A stretch of 64,000 bases of DNA from Glutinoglossum americanum. Its lineage: Eukaryota; Ascomycota; Geoglossomycetes; Geoglossales; Geoglossaceae. Made by a program: the position numbers and the translations under genes. The notes beneath the pieces were generated by a model that saw nothing but the letters and a program-made list of their open reading frames with translations, had not been told where the DNA came from and did no database searches. The stretch lies in NCBI GenBank assembly GCA_020080175.1, contig JAGHQL010000061.1, forward strand, positions 1 through 64,000, written 5' to 3'. Of the stretch, positions 34,837 through 46,700 are shown piece after piece; position 1 is the stretch's first letter, and each line of letters starts with the position of its first letter.

Positions 34837-35392
34837 TTAAGAGTCTACTAGGATTTAAGGGGATAGCCTCATACCATGAAGTCAGAGCATCTAATAGCTC
34901 AGCACAATTGCTGCATTGACACTCGTATACCCACCAGCAGGGAGCAAAATACCCAAAACTAGAAATCCAAAGGGGACCTATCGAACAAGCGGACCCGCGA
35001 GGGGGAAACCTGTATGAGAGCGAAATGGTCTGGCTGGCGTCACCTCAACGAGGTAGCCACCAGATACACCAGATTCATTTTTCTTGGCGCATTTCCAATT
35101 GATTGAAATAAACCTTGATCTAGAAACTCGTCACTTCTTTGGATAGAAGCTAGAGGAGAGTCTTGTTTAATTCATCCCTAGCACTTTAGTATCTTCAAAT
35201 AGGTCGCAATAAGCCCGGGATATGCTACGTACTGCTAGTGTTACTTGCACATAGCCGCATATTGGTTAGAGGGTGATGCCGGCGCCCCTCGATCAAGGAT
35301 TTAGGGTTCAAGATAAGAAAGATCGAGAAGCAGTATAACAACTATCGGAAGTCTGAGCCAAGACTAAGACTAAGGCGCCACAGACCCATAGC
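34837..35392. other. Convergent intergenic region, RING gene / CUE3
   Basis: 556 bp, AT-moderate, no gene or repeat recognised. Confidence 0.45.
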
Positions 35393-37408
35393 TCAAGCGG
35401 CGAAGCCCCCTCTAGCCATTTTGCGAGCTCGCTGATCTCTGCGATTGTGATTTGCTCTCGAACTCTTGCTGGCTTCCTTCCTTTGCCTTGAAACCTGCGT
35501 CTCCTTTTCGCTAGAAGGGCCAGCGACACTACCCCTTCCTCTGCCACCCTTGCCGCCCCTTCTCCTGCCTCTAAGCCCCCCTCTTCCACCAACCCCGCCC
35601 ACACCATCAGATTCTTCATTCCCAGAATCGGCTGAACTGCCCCGATATGTTGCTGGTAATAGCTCTCTCTGAGCCCCAGTAAATGCTGTATACTTCGCCT
35701 CTAGTTTTCTTAGCCTCCCGGGGTCCCTCCCAAGCATGATGCCCCACCCCTCGATGACTTCATCTGTCATCCCCGTCTTGCCCCTAAGCGCCTGCCGGGC
35801 CCTACTGAGTCGGGTTGCGCTATCGCGCAGGAAAACCCCAGGATCGTGCTTGTAGGCGCTAAAAAGGGTCTCTTCCTTTTCATCTTGCAAATCTGCGCTC
35901 GGGTCGCCCGCCGGACTAGACGAGCCCACCACTCTACCAATGTCTTCGATATCGTAAGTATCATCTCGTTCGTCGTCGTCTGAGTCGAATGCAGCGAGCG
36001 CAGATAAGATTGCGGCTTTATTCGGGGCGGTTGAGCGGTCGGAAAGCAAGCTGTCTGCGGTTTGCTTCTCATTCTTACGACCTATATGGAGACGAGATGG
36101 ATCAATCGCAAGACTATCAAACGCATCGTTGTCAAAGGTACTAGGTATTAGAGGAGGCGTCGAACGTAGGGCTAGGCCGCTATCTGCAGCTGTTGATCTG
36201 TGATAGTAGTTAGAAAATGCGAATGAGACTGAACAAACCCAAGGAAATACACACAACTCCTCTGTTCTGTCCCCGCCATGAAGGTGAGGAAGCAGAGAAC
36301 CCTCAAGCAGGTGCGACGTTATAAGCTCAGCATTGTCACTATATTCATCAAGCAATTTTATGATAAAACTCGAACCTAGGTCGGGAAATAGATCCTGAAT
36401 CTGCATGACTAGGCTCATCCTGTGAACATGGACCTCGCCATCAAATGGCACCTGGCCAATTTCTTCGACAGCCGCACGCCCCTTGCCCTTGTTGGTCTTT
36501 CGGCGTATATGCCGTTTTCCCTTTGGATTGCGAAAAGCTTCTAATGAACCGATCAAACTCTTGGCTCTTGCAGCATCTGCCCCACTGACGCCATCTCGTA
36601 GCTTGCGCACAAGAGGCGTGTTCGTCACTAGATCCGACACCAAGGTTTCTGTCCCTTCCCTCGTCTTTTCTTCAACTTCCGCCAGGTCTTTAAGACCATA
36701 CAGATGATCCAATAAGAGTGACGAGTTAGGTATCTCTCCTAAAAGTGAAACCAAGCCAAGGTAAGCGGTTATGAGGATCCTCCTCTGGAGCGATTGGGAT
36801 GCGTTCATATATCCAGCGAACAAGGCATCCAGGAAGTCTGACCCCACCATGAAGAATCTTGATACCCCCTGAGAGACATAAAGTAATGGCCCAATGCGGC
36901 ATAGAGTGTCTGCTAAATCCTCAAACTTGTTGCCGTTAACTTTCTCCAAATCCAGAACTAAAGAATGCCTGAGTTTCTGGAACCCAGGCTCAAGCAACAT
37001 TGCATGTCGGGCCCACAGGCTTTCAAATAACTTCCGCAAGCTAATGCTTTTTACATACGCAGAGCTAAGATCTGCTAGAAATGTCCAGTCAAGCAGCAAC
37101 GGTAGTATTATGTCTCCTGACAGGAATCGGTGTGCTAGCAAAAAACACACCTGCCGGAGAGACCTTGCCTTGAGGCCGTCGAAACAAACCTCGCTGTCAG
37201 ACCGATGGGATACCTCATGAACATAAGAAGTCAAAAACACGATGGACGAGCTATCACCCATAGAATTTGAGATGAAGTCCTGTGCAGATAGACGAAGATG
37301 TATAGTAACCAGAGTAATCCAAGCATCGATACATGCTTCCCATTCTCCTGGTAAAATCTCTTTTCGCAGGGTTGGTGGCGGAAAGGGAGCTATTGGTGGA
37401 AGCTTCAT
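35393..37408 (-). CDS. CUE3: CUE-domain protein Cue3/Rqt3 (ASCC2 homologue)
   Basis: Cue3 (Rqt3) is the ubiquitin-binding subunit of the RQT complex that splits stalled, ubiquitinated ribosomes. ATG 37408 starts MKLPPIAPFPPPTLRKEILP, matching the family, followed by GEWEACIDAWITLVTIHLRL and the helical ASCC2-like region. The CUE domain is MQIQDLFPDLGSSFIIKLLD plus the following helix with ITSHLLEG. A 57-nt stop-free intron (36198-36254) lies just after it. The remainder is acidic/Ser-rich with DTYDIEDIG and EGWGIMLGRDPGRLRKLEAK. It ends in an Arg/Gly-rich basic tail (RGGLRGRRRGGKGGRGRG) as in other fungal members. The reading stays open across the intron, so its removal must be inferred from family continuity. 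Confidence 0.9.
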   Translation of the reverse strand: MKLPPIAPFPPPTLRKEILPGEWEACIDAWITLVTIHLRLSAQDFISNSMGDSSSIVFLTSYVHEVSHRSDSEVCFDGLKARSLRQVCFLLAHRFLSGDIILPLLLDWTFLADLSSAYVKSISLRKLFESLWARHAMLLEPGFQKLRHSLVLDLEKVNGNKFEDLADTLCRIGPLLYVSQGVSRFFMVGSDFLDALFAGYMNASQSLQRRILITAYLGLVSLLGEIPNSSLLLDHLYGLKDLAEVEEKTREGTETLVSDLVTNTPLVRKLRDGVSGADAARAKSLIGSLEAFRNPKGKRHIRRKTNKGKGRAAVEEIGQVPFDGEVHVHRMSLVMQIQDLFPDLGSSFIIKLLDEYSDNAELITSHLLEGSLLPHLHGGDRTEELCVFPWVCSVSFAFSNYYHRSTAADSGLALRSTPPLIPSTFDNDAFDSLAIDPSRLHIGRKNEKQTADSLLSDRSTAPNKAAILSALAAFDSDDDERDDTYDIEDIGRVVGSSSPAGDPSADLQDEKEETLFSAYKHDPGVFLRDSATRLSRARQALRGKTGMTDEVIEGWGIMLGRDPGRLRKLEAKYTAFTGAQRELLPATYRGSSADSGNEESDGVGGVGGRGGLRGRRRGGKGGRGRGSVAGPSSEKETQVSRQRKEASKSSRANHNRRDQRARKMARGGFAA

Positions 37409-37583
37409 GATGGCAATAATTCCCAGTTTGGACAGTAGTGGACAGATCCCAAGGCAAAGCGCTGGGTGTGTGTTCTCTTTTCGGGCGTGTTCGGGATACA
37501 AAGCAATTTGTAAGACCTACATGTTCTAGCAGGTGACTAAGGAGTACACAAGTATACACAAAAAGCCTCACGGAGATGAATGC

Positions 37584-38812
37584 CTATATTAGCCGTATAT
37601 GGATTTTAATTCTGAGCCTATGGTTCACTCGTATTTGGGTTCCCATGTTTCTTCTTCTAACCTTTGCCGTGGCCTTAACTGCATAACCACCTGCTGGGGT
37701 CTCAGTCCATAAATCATACACACCCTCAGTATCTGTCGGTCTTCCGCAGATCTTCAAAGGTTCCTCCGCGTATAATGGGGACAGATTTTTATACTCAATC
37801 TCCTCGATCATTGCACCTGGCACGTCGCACACGCCTGGTGCTTTCCTTGTTAGGAGCTCTAATAGCAGGATGAGCTGCAGAGGGCCGTGGACCAGGAGGT
37901 TCCGGTGGCCTTCTGTGGAGCGACAGAAGGTTGTGTCAAGGTGGATCTTATGAGCGTTGAAGGTCAGAGCGCTGAAGCGGAAGAGGAGCGCGGGAGAGGG
38001 TAGAGGGTGTGTGTGAAGGCTGGGTCGCGGGATGCTATTTGTCGCGGAGATAATTTATCAACAATATCTCGAAATAGAGAGGCCACCGGTACTTAAAAGT
38101 AAGAATGAACGTACGCTTCACAACCTTTCCTGGTGTCCCTGCTGCCGTTGCTGCTTGCTCAGCCATCCTCTCGCGGGTGAATACAATGATCCTCTTCTCC
38201 ACTACCGATACCTTCTCTCTGCTCAATTAACATCTGACATCATCATCCTCCACCGCTCCCTCCTCAACTTCTCCCATCCTCTGCTCAATCGTCACAAACA
38301 CTTTCTCTGCCTCCCCTTTTGCCTTTATTTCCACGTGTGATATTCTCCATACAAACAGCCCTCTGCCCACGTAATCGTAGCGTGCGCATTGGATCAGAAC
38401 TCCACTTCACTGAGCCACCAGCCCATAGGCGGCGCACCCATGGGGCTCCAGGCGACTGGAGAGGGTCCGTACCGTCGGGGAATAAGAGCGATTCGGGTAT
38501 CTGTGGAGGGAAGTAAATGAGATGGGAACCAAGGGGCATCGGCTGGGCCGGGTAAATAGAAGGGAGATCAAGCGTAAGGGCATTTCTTGAAGGGGAAGGA
38601 GGAGGTAGGAAATCCGTTAGGGAGAGATTGAGTAGGTGGTAGGGCGTAGGAGAGAGATAGTCATAGGTGAGGGGGAGGCATCGGGCTTTAAGGTTCAACG
38701 AAAGAGTGGAGTCATTACGACGATGATTGACAGCGATTATGTAGCTATGTGACTTTAGAACCGGCCGTGCTGCTGCGGTGAGTGTTAGGCGGGCTAGCGG
38801 TGATGTGTGCAT
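37584..38812 (-). CDS. HTD2: Mitochondrial 3-hydroxyacyl-thioester dehydratase Htd2
   Basis: Htd2 is the hot-dog-fold dehydratase of mitochondrial type II fatty-acid synthesis, needed for lipoic acid supply. ATG 38812 gives a presequence MHTSPLARLTLTAAARPVLK. QPMPLGSHLIYFPPQIPESL, LFPDGTDPLQSPGAPWVRRL and LRGQRAVC follow. The sequence then changes frame near 38345: VEIKAKGEAEKVFVTIEQRM is clearly the continuation but lies in another frame, explicable by loss of 2 nt in a GAGAGA tract or by a sequence error. Two introns later come PALLFRFSALTFNAHKIHLD, STEGHRNLLVHGPLQLILLL and IEEIEYKNLSPLYAEEPLKI. It ends at 37584. The gene is therefore either recently damaged or affected by an assembly indel. 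It lies 175 bp downstream of nothing transcribed with it except CUE3 on the same strand. Confidence 0.85.
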
Positions 38813-39140
38813 GGTCACCGAAGCAATGATTTCGCAGACAAGTAACAAGTAGATTTGCACAGCAGCTCGCTAGTAGATCCGATATCGATTAGGGCTTGCC
38901 CACAGTTGCCAAGACTCTGAACCACACAGTAATGATTTATTCACAAATATGCCGGTCCCAGTCTCCACGTCAAACTCATCATAATAAAAAAGCCTCTCAT
39001 CACCTTACCGAACTGTAGCGTTCAGGTCTTGACTGGCACTTGCTGTCACAACTGTATATGATCCTCTTCCTCTGGATCCGTGCCACGGCCACTAATTCCT
39101 ATTTAGTCCCATCGACAGAACTCACTGCTCATCGCAGAAG
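38813..39140. promoter_or_regulatory. Divergent promoter region, HTD2 / RPS20
   Basis: 328 bp. A TTAGGG hexamer at 38889-38894, about 250 bp before the RPS20 start, resembles the Tbf1-type element used by ribosomal-protein genes in many ascomycetes. One hexamer is weak evidence. Confidence 0.35.
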
Positions 39141-39606
39141 ATGTCTTACCAAAAGCCCGAAAAGGATTTTGCTGAAGGCCCTGTGTGTTCCCCTCGCCTA
39201 TTCTCGCGATTATAACTAATTGCATCTTTATCTGTACAGAAAATCCACAAGATCCGTATCACCCTCACGAGCCGCAAAGTCTCCTCGCTTGAGAAGGTCT
39301 GTCAGGAACTGATTGAGCGCGCCAAAACCAAGGACCTTCGTGTTAAGGGCCCAGTGCGCCTGCCTACAAAGGTGCTGAAAGTCACGACTCGTAAGACGCC
39401 TTGTGGCGAGGGTAGTAAGACATGGGATTGCTTTGAGATGAGAATCCACAAACGCTTGATTGAGTAGGTCTTATTTTACAGGACCTGAGAATCACGCAGT
39501 TGCTAACATGCTCGGCCGCAGCCTCAATGCTCCTACGGAGGTTGTCAAGCAGATCATCATCAACATCGAAGCTGGTGTGGAGGTCGAAGTCACGATCGCG
39601 GCATAG
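39141..39606 (+). CDS. RPS20: 40S ribosomal protein S20 (uS10)
   Basis: Three exons encode uS10, a head protein of the small subunit. Exon 1 is [14 protein letters not shown] (39141-39182). After the GTGTGT...CTGTACAG intron the protein continues [40 protein letters not shown] and [21 protein letters not shown] second intron (GTAGGT...GCCGCAG) splits LI-DLNAPTE. The end is [20 protein letters not shown] with the stop at 39604-39606. Length (about 117 residues) and sequence are those of eukaryotic uS10. Intron placement within the first codons is usual for ribosomal protein genes. Confidence 0.97.
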
Positions 39607-39996
39607 GCTCTAGCACTAGCATGATCACCTAAGCCAGGAGTGAACTTCCTACATCAAAACCAGTGACTTGTACCATATAACTCCGGAGAATGAGAAAAAT
39701 TCACGTTGCAAATTGGTATCCGGAGTGTTGGCCTCTCAAAGTTCTCGGGCGGTGCGTCTGCTTTTACAGCTTCAGCAAATCAACTGATCGGAATACTTCC
39801 GGGATATTATTTGACTATGTGACATATATACAAACCCTACTTAGATCCACGGCGGTTCAGGGGAAATGATGAACTGCGTGTATCCAAGCCCTGACCGACC
39901 AAAACGCCTATAGCTGTAACCTCATTAATAGAGAGCGGCTACTATCATTCATAACTTCTTGCCCCATCCTCAGATGCTCGGTCAACCCATACCTCC
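39607..39996. other. Convergent intergenic region, RPS20 / AMO1
   Basis: 390 bp, no gene recognised. Confidence 0.45.
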
Positions 39997-41955
39997 CTAG
40001 AAATCCCATTTACACCACTCTCTTCTGGGTGGCAAGTTTGGCATCCAGTCATCCTTGAAGTAACCCTTATCTCTCATAAATAGATACGCCTCCTTTGTTT
40101 TTTCGTCGTACATACTCTCCGGCAGTTCTGTGTCTTTATTGTATGGGGGTGGCCCATCCGGATACGAAATCCTCTCCATTTTCTTGTCATGGCCCCTCTC
40201 AAAACATGGCTTGTTATCCACATATATTACTGGTTTCGTCTTCCAAGTGATTAAGCGGTTTGACGGGTCCCGTGTGCTGTAGGTGCGGAGGTCGGGGTGA
40301 GCGAGTCTGGCATCCTCCGCGTAGGGATTAGCCACCTCGATTGGGAAAGGGATTGGGTTGCCGGTTTCATCTTTCTGCCATGTTCCACTAAAACCTGCTG
40401 GATAGATGGCTGTATTAGGTGAGATCTGGGAGGGTGACGTAGATGCGATGGCTTGGAATTGAGAAGGTCGCCCGAATGCGCCGGCAGACGGACCGGTAGC
40501 CGCACCCGCAAAGGGGTTTGGATTCGATTGGCTCGATCGATTGCTGAAGGCGCTGAGAGTTGATTGTACTGGAGATCGTTGGCTGAAACCAGATAACTCT
40601 GCTGTCTGCGGCGGCCGGCTGAATGCAGATCCAGCACTAAGTTGAGATGGTTGGCCGAATGCCGACCCACTGCCTAGCTGTGATGGCTGGCCAAATGCTG
40701 GTCCACCACTAATCTGAGACGGTTGACCAAATGCCGGCCTACCGCCAAGCTGGGACGGTTGGCCAAATGCTGACCCACTGCCAAGTTGAGGTGGCTGACC
40801 GAATCCAGAAGAAGCCGCACCCGTCTGGCCGAAAGTCGAACTACTTCCCACCTGCGAGGGCTGCCCGAAGGTGGATGGGACCCCCCCAAGCTGAGACGAT
40901 TGTCCAAACGCCGACCCACCACTGAGTCTGGAAGGCTGTCCGAATGAGGGAGCACTGCCAAGTGTTGAGTATTTGCCGAAAGCTGACCCAGATGGTGATT
41001 GACTGATTGGTGATTGACCTACAGCAGCTTGTGGTTGCATCGCCGCTTGTCCAGTCGCACCAGAAGACGCTTTACATATATCCAACCTATTTGGGTGATT
41101 GTCTTTTGCTGCGATGATGTACCTCACGGCGCCGTCGACATCACTCAGAATCACCTGAATTTGCTGCTCTGCCTGACTGAGCAACCCTTGCATTTCTTGT
41201 GCCTGAATGTAAAACAACTCTTGTTAGGTAGGTTGAAGGGGGAGTAGAAAGTGATGTAGCAATACGGACCACCTGTTGCACATTTGCTGGGTTCCCAGTG
41301 GCTGCCGCTTGATAGTGCAGTAGGCGTGCCTCCTCGAAACTCTGCTCCCTCGGGAAACCACCCATCAGCTGGGCTGGCGCTTCCCTTGATGGCCCGTACG
41401 CTGAGAGAATCCAATGCGGGCGCTCTTTCGTGAGGTCTGCAATGATGAGGTCCTTATTGAGTCCATATCTGACGGTTATGAGTGTGTGCTCTACACTAGA
41501 GAAGGGTCTGTCATTATGCCTACGGAAGTTCATTTAGGTATCGGCTCTGATTCTGTCCGGAGGTTCCTAAAGAGAAAGGTTAAATATCAGTCAAAACACG
41601 AACCACCCCAGCCTAGGAAACGGTCATATTTATATAGATATATTAGGTGAACGAGATATACTAAGGACCGGTGGACATTGTGGAGATATTGGTATAGAGT
41701 GTGTGGTTCCAGAGAAGGAGGAAGTGGAGAAAATCAAACGCAAATGGATGGCTGCGTACCTACAAATCCACCTTGCAGTGCTCCAAAGCGATTCTCTGTG
41801 GTGGCTGTGGCTCCCGGTCCAATGTGTTCGTTCCAGCATTTGTCTGGGAGTAGAATAGAGCTGTTAGTGCCCGAAAGATCAGTGGGGACATGGAGAGACC
41901 AGGGCTTACTTCCGTGTTTACATCTCCCCTGCTGAAAGTAGCGACAGATAGCCAT
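39997..41955 (-). CDS. AMO1: CCCH zinc-finger FG nucleoporin (Amo1/Nup42-like)
   Basis: Amo1/Nup42 (human NLP1) is an FG-repeat protein on the cytoplasmic face of the nuclear pore, involved in mRNA export. ATG 41955 gives MAICRYFQQGRCKHG. Splicing adds DKCWNEHIG, completing a C-x7-C-x5-C-x3-H zinc finger across the first intron. A later exon encodes YGLNKDLIIADLTKERPHWI and LSAYGPSREAPAQLMGGFPR, conserved in the family, then a coiled segment LLSQAEQQIQVILSDVDGAV. From about 40990 to 40460 lies an FG region with nine FGQ and two further FG dipeptides in units like SAFGQPSQLGS. The C-terminus with PEVA-type residues, TELPESMYDEKTKEAYLFMR and GYFKDDWMPNLPPRREWC, is characteristic of the fungal proteins. 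Confidence 0.88.
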
Positions 41956-42371
41956 TTCGGTGTGTCCCTAGAATACTATATATGCAGGTAAGTGAATAAA
42001 TCAAGCAAAATCTAAATGCGTGCGTTTCGACGGGCCTCGATGGTTGGGAATATTCGGTCTCCCAGCCATTCTAAACTAGAAGTTCAACATAAATCTAAAC
42101 GATCCGTAATCTTATCTAATCTTATCTTAAACCCCACATATCAGATCTCCACAAACTGCACATCAGCAAATCGTCATCCCATCCGGCCAATAGGAACTAT
42201 TGGGAACTCCAACTTTTCCTACTAGTGCAGAAGCCACTTTTTTTTCACTAGGTAAGGTGGGATACTATATATTGCGGAGAGCTCCCTAAGTAAAACGTGC
42301 CAGAATTTCGCTCTCAGGGTTACACTCCTTACGGTAAGGTTGAGAGCAAAGTGTCTCTCTTATTCTAGCTC
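41956..42371. other. Intergenic, promoter side of AMO1
   Basis: 416 bp between two minus-strand genes. AT-rich with repeated CTTATCT near 42110-42130. No gene was seen. Confidence 0.4.
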
Positions 42372-43518
42372 TTAATCCTTTTCAGAGTGATTAATAGGTA
42401 ACATATCTTCCAAGATCTTTCTTGGGCCGAGTCCTTTCTCTATTCCCAACCGTAAAGATTCCCAATTGATTCCATCCAGCTTGCCATGATCCAGTCCATC
42501 CTTAGCCTGAAGAGCTTCTTTGAATCTCCCAGTGCCAATCCTTCTCATGAGGAGCGTGTCTTTCGCATCCCTAAGCGTATTATCATTGGTTTCCGTTAGG
42601 CATTCCTCAAACCATTGGTTCTCATCCTCAGTTAGAGGCAAGTTGATTAGCTCAACTGCCTTGTTGGCTCTCTGAATCTCGGTTAATTCCTTTCGGCGTG
42701 AGAGGTGAGTGGTTGGTGTCCCCGACAGAACAAATTTGATTAGTTGTTCAAAGAGATATCTTCGTAAGGTTTCTGGCTGCGTGCGAGAGAAGAAGAAAGC
42801 CTCAGATATATTAACCCAGCACAGGCAGTCGAAAAGTGCATCTAGCGCATTGCGGTTTGTAAGTGGTGGGTTTACGGTGTGATAGTAAGCTAATGGGACT
42901 GTAAAGTCACTTTTGTCTCGTCGAACAAGATGGAAAAGAATCTCGTCAGCAAAGGTGGGGATGCCTAAAGATGGATGAGAGAGGTATTCCAAAGCTGTCT
43001 GGACGCCATATGCATTTGTCAACATAGTCTCCAACGGTTGGTAGCGAAAGGTGCCTAACCCCGAATTGCATCTGATCCATGAACCATAACCCCTTCATAT
43101 AGATGACAAACTTGGCGGACATAAGACAGCTGTCTGCAAACTCATCTGCAGCTTGTGGGTATTCTCGACAGTCTTGGAGAAGATAGAAGATCAGAGACTG
43201 TTTATGGTGTTCTGGGGCGTTGCTTGCGACGATTTTCCCATGGAGGTTGCGTAAGCCTTCAATCGAGGTGGGAGGATAGAGATCGCGTGCTATGATGCTA
43301 GCGATCAGCTAAGGTGGGACTGGTGCCTTTCGGCCGCTGGGAGAGTTCAACTTGCCTCTGCCGATATTCAGCAGTCCAAGCAATTTATCGAAAAACAGCT
43401 CTCTCTCTAGTTGGCCACGGCAACGGATGATCATGCCAACGACCTCTCCATCGTAAGGGTTATAGTCGAAATCGAAGGGAAATACCTCCTCGAACACGGT
43501 GATATCGCACTGGTACAT
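42372..43518 (-). CDS. ELYS-like domain protein (nuclear pore)
   Basis: ELYS/Ely5-type proteins dock on the Nup107-Nup160 Y-complex of the nuclear pore. ATG 43518 starts MYQCDITVFEEVFPFDFDYN, then LFFDKLLGLLNIG. The next exon, only visible on splicing, gives ARDLYPPTSIEGLRNLHGKI, HHKQSLIFYLLQDCREYPQA and FVIYMKGLWFMDQMQFG. After a GTTAGG...GCGTCCAG intron comes TALEYLSHPSLGIPTFADEI. The final exon carries AYYHTVNPPLTNRNALDALF and ends at 42372 after KILEDMLPIN. The length of about 350 residues corresponds to the stand-alone fungal ELYS domain rather than the long vertebrate protein. Confidence 0.85.
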
Positions 43519-43726
43519 TGCGCTGGAGGTCTCGTCTTGCGAAGGTAAGGATAGGTACTCCCGCAATTAGCGAGTTAACGTGAAGCTTGGCGTTCATAAA
43601 TATGCGGCTCTTTTTGGTTGCACTGGACTTGTCTCGCTTAGGGGGTTGTTTGTTGATCATCGCGTCTCCCTCCAGCATCAACTAAACAATTTCTCCAGTC
43701 TGACGCCGAATAACAGCCCCAACAAC
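43519..43726. promoter_or_regulatory. Divergent promoter region, ELYS gene / SMC4
   Basis: 208 bp separate two start codons facing away from each other. No specific motif was defended. Confidence 0.35.
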
Positions 43727-46700
43727 ATGTCACCGTTATCGCCAGAACGACCATCACGCAGGGCTGCCACTAGGCGAAAGGTGATTGTGGAGGAGTCTTC
43801 GGATGACGACGAGCTCAATCAAACAACAGCTCGGCCGCCGCGTGATGAGAGCGAGGACGATTTTACTCCGGCACCACAACGCAGTCCAAGACGGCAATCC
43901 AGGCGAAAGACTACAAATCCTGTTCCGCCGACGCCACAGAGTACTGCGCGAAACCGAAGGACAAGAACCGGAGACAATATTGACCCGCCCGAATTATTCG
44001 ACCCCGAGGGAACTATTGCCCATGAGCCCGGCTCGCCAACCAAAAAGCCATCTTCAACACGCAAGAAGAGGACTGTGGTGGCGAAGAAATACGTTATGCC
44101 AACTACGCCGGAGAGCCCTACGCAGTTGCCAACCCCGAAGCCCTCAGCCACCCCTGAACCGCCTCAGCTTCATGGGGCGCCATTAGCTGACATTACGAAT
44201 ATCACGCTGAATGATCGGCCCGGCACCCCGAATAGCCAGCAAGATATCCCAGATGCCAAAGTAGCGGATCTTTTGGTAGAGAAACCCGTCGATATCAAAC
44301 TAAGGACTAGGTTGTTGGCAGCGCCGCAGGTAGAAGAGCCTTTAGGTCCCAGACCACGGCTAGTCATTTCGCATCTTGTCCTTCTCAACTTCAAGAGCTA
44401 TGCTGGCAGACAGGAGGTTGGGCCGTTCCACGCCTCTTTTTCCTCCGTCGTTGGCCCCAACGGCTCTGGAAAGTCTAACGTCATCGATTCACTATTATTT
44501 GTATTTGGTTTTCGAGCGAGCAAGATGAGGCAGGGCAAAATATCGGCATTGATCCATAACTCCGCGGCACACCCAAATCTAGAATATTGCGAAGTTGAAG
44601 TTCACTTCCGAGAGGTCATTGACTTGGTATGTGCGATTTCTAGTTCCGGTATGGATTAGGCTGACCAGCTTGCAGCCTGGGGGAAGTCATGAGGTCGTCC
44701 CTGATTCAACTTTAATAATCTCTAGAAAGGCCTTCCGCAACAACAGCAGCAAATATTACATAAATGGCCAGGAATCAAACTTTACCACTGTGACTAACCT
44801 TCTCCGCGCAAGAGGTGTAGACTTGGATCACAAGCGTTTCCTAATCCTTCAAGGAGAAGTGGAGTCAATCGCACAAATGAAACCGAAAGCGGCCAATGAA
44901 CACGATGATGGTCTTTTAGAATATTTGGAGGATATTATTGGCACATCGAAGTACAAATCGCCCATCGAGGAATCTGCCCTGGAAGTTGAAACATTAAACG
45001 AGGTGTGTGTGGAAAAGAGCGCTAGGGTGCAGCATGTTGAGAAGGAGAAAAATAGCCTAGAGGACAAGAAAAATAAGGCTCTAGCTTTCATCAGGGACGA
45101 GAATGAGCTTGTCCTCAAGCAATCGGCGTTGTATCAAGTCTATGTCGATGAGTGCGGAGACAACATCACAGTTACCGAGGAAGCCCTTGGCCAGATGCAG
45201 ACGCGACTCAAAGGTGAGCTTGGGAAGCATCAGGGAAACGAGGACGAGATTAGAGAGCTACAGAAGAAGTTCAAACGTGATACCAAAGAGTATGAAGCTC
45301 TTGAAAGGGAGACACAGTCCATGCTGAGGGAAATGGCGAAATTCGACAAGGAAAACGTGAAATTTGAGGAGAAACGCAAATTCTTGATTGGGAAGCAGAA
45401 GAAGCTTGAAAAGACTTTACAGACGAGCAGACTCGCTGCATCCGAATCCGTCAGTATGATGGGGAAATGTGCTGATGATATCGAGCGCAATGGGAGTCAG
45501 GTCGCTAGCCTAGAAAAAAGCTTGCGTGGGGAAGAGAAGGAGCTGGCATCCATCAGAGATGGCCTGAAAGGCAAAACCCAGGTGTTCTCCGACCAGGTCA
45601 CAGCCAAGCAGAAGTCCCTGGAACCATGGAATGCCAGGATCAATGGGAAACAGTCTGCTATCGCTGTGGCTCAGAGCGAGCTGGACATCTTTCATGAGAA
45701 AAGCAACGCGGGAGCTGTAGCGCTGGAAGAAGTCGAGACGAAAATCCGCAGCATTGAGAGTGGTCGTAAAGCCAAACTCGCCGAATTAGAAGAATGCAAG
45801 ATAGAGAAGATTAGACTCGAAAAGGAATCTCGTGAGCTCCAGGCCGAGTTGGATAAGGTCAAAGATAAGGAGCCTGAGGTAAGGTCACAGCTATCAGGCG
45901 CGAGACAGAGAGCAGAGGAGGCACGGGCGAGCCTAGCAAATACTCAGACGCAGGGCAACGTCCTCACCGGGCTTATGAGACTCAAGGAGTCGGGTCGCAT
46001 CGAAGGTTTTCATGGCCGGTTAGGCAGTCTTGGGACCATCGACCAGAGATATGATGTCGCGATATCTACCGCATGCCCCTCGCTAGACAACATTGTCGTA
46101 GACTCTGTGGAAATCGGCCAGCAATGCATCAATTACTTGCGCAAGAATGGCCTCGGAAGAGCTATGTTTATCCTCCTTGATCGTCTACCCCAACGAGACA
46201 TGTCCAAAGTTGACACTCCGGAAGGCGTTCCCAGGTTATTCGATCTAGTTAAGCCGAAACATGAGAAGTTCAGGTCCGCATTCTATAGCGTTATGCAGAA
46301 CACCTTGGTAGCTACAGACCTGGAGCAGGCAAACCGTATCGCTTATGGCGCTAAAAGGTGGAGAGTAGTTACCGAAGATGGCCAGTTGATTGACAAGTCC
46401 GGCACGATGAGCGGTGGAGGAACTCGAGTGGCCAGAGGCGCTATGTCCTCAAAGCTCGTGGCGGAAACCTCAAAAGAACAAGTGTCAAAGCTTGAGATCG
46501 ATCGCGATGCGATGGAGAAGAAATTTCAAGATTTCCAGGAACGGCAGCAGGAACTCGAGAACGCCTTGAAATACCTCCATGACCAGATACCGCAATTCGA
46601 TGTAAAGATGCAGAAGATGCACTTGGAAATCGAGAGTTCAGGTCGAACCCTCACAGATGCCCAACGGCGTTTAAAGGAGCTGAGTGGCGAGCATCAGCCG

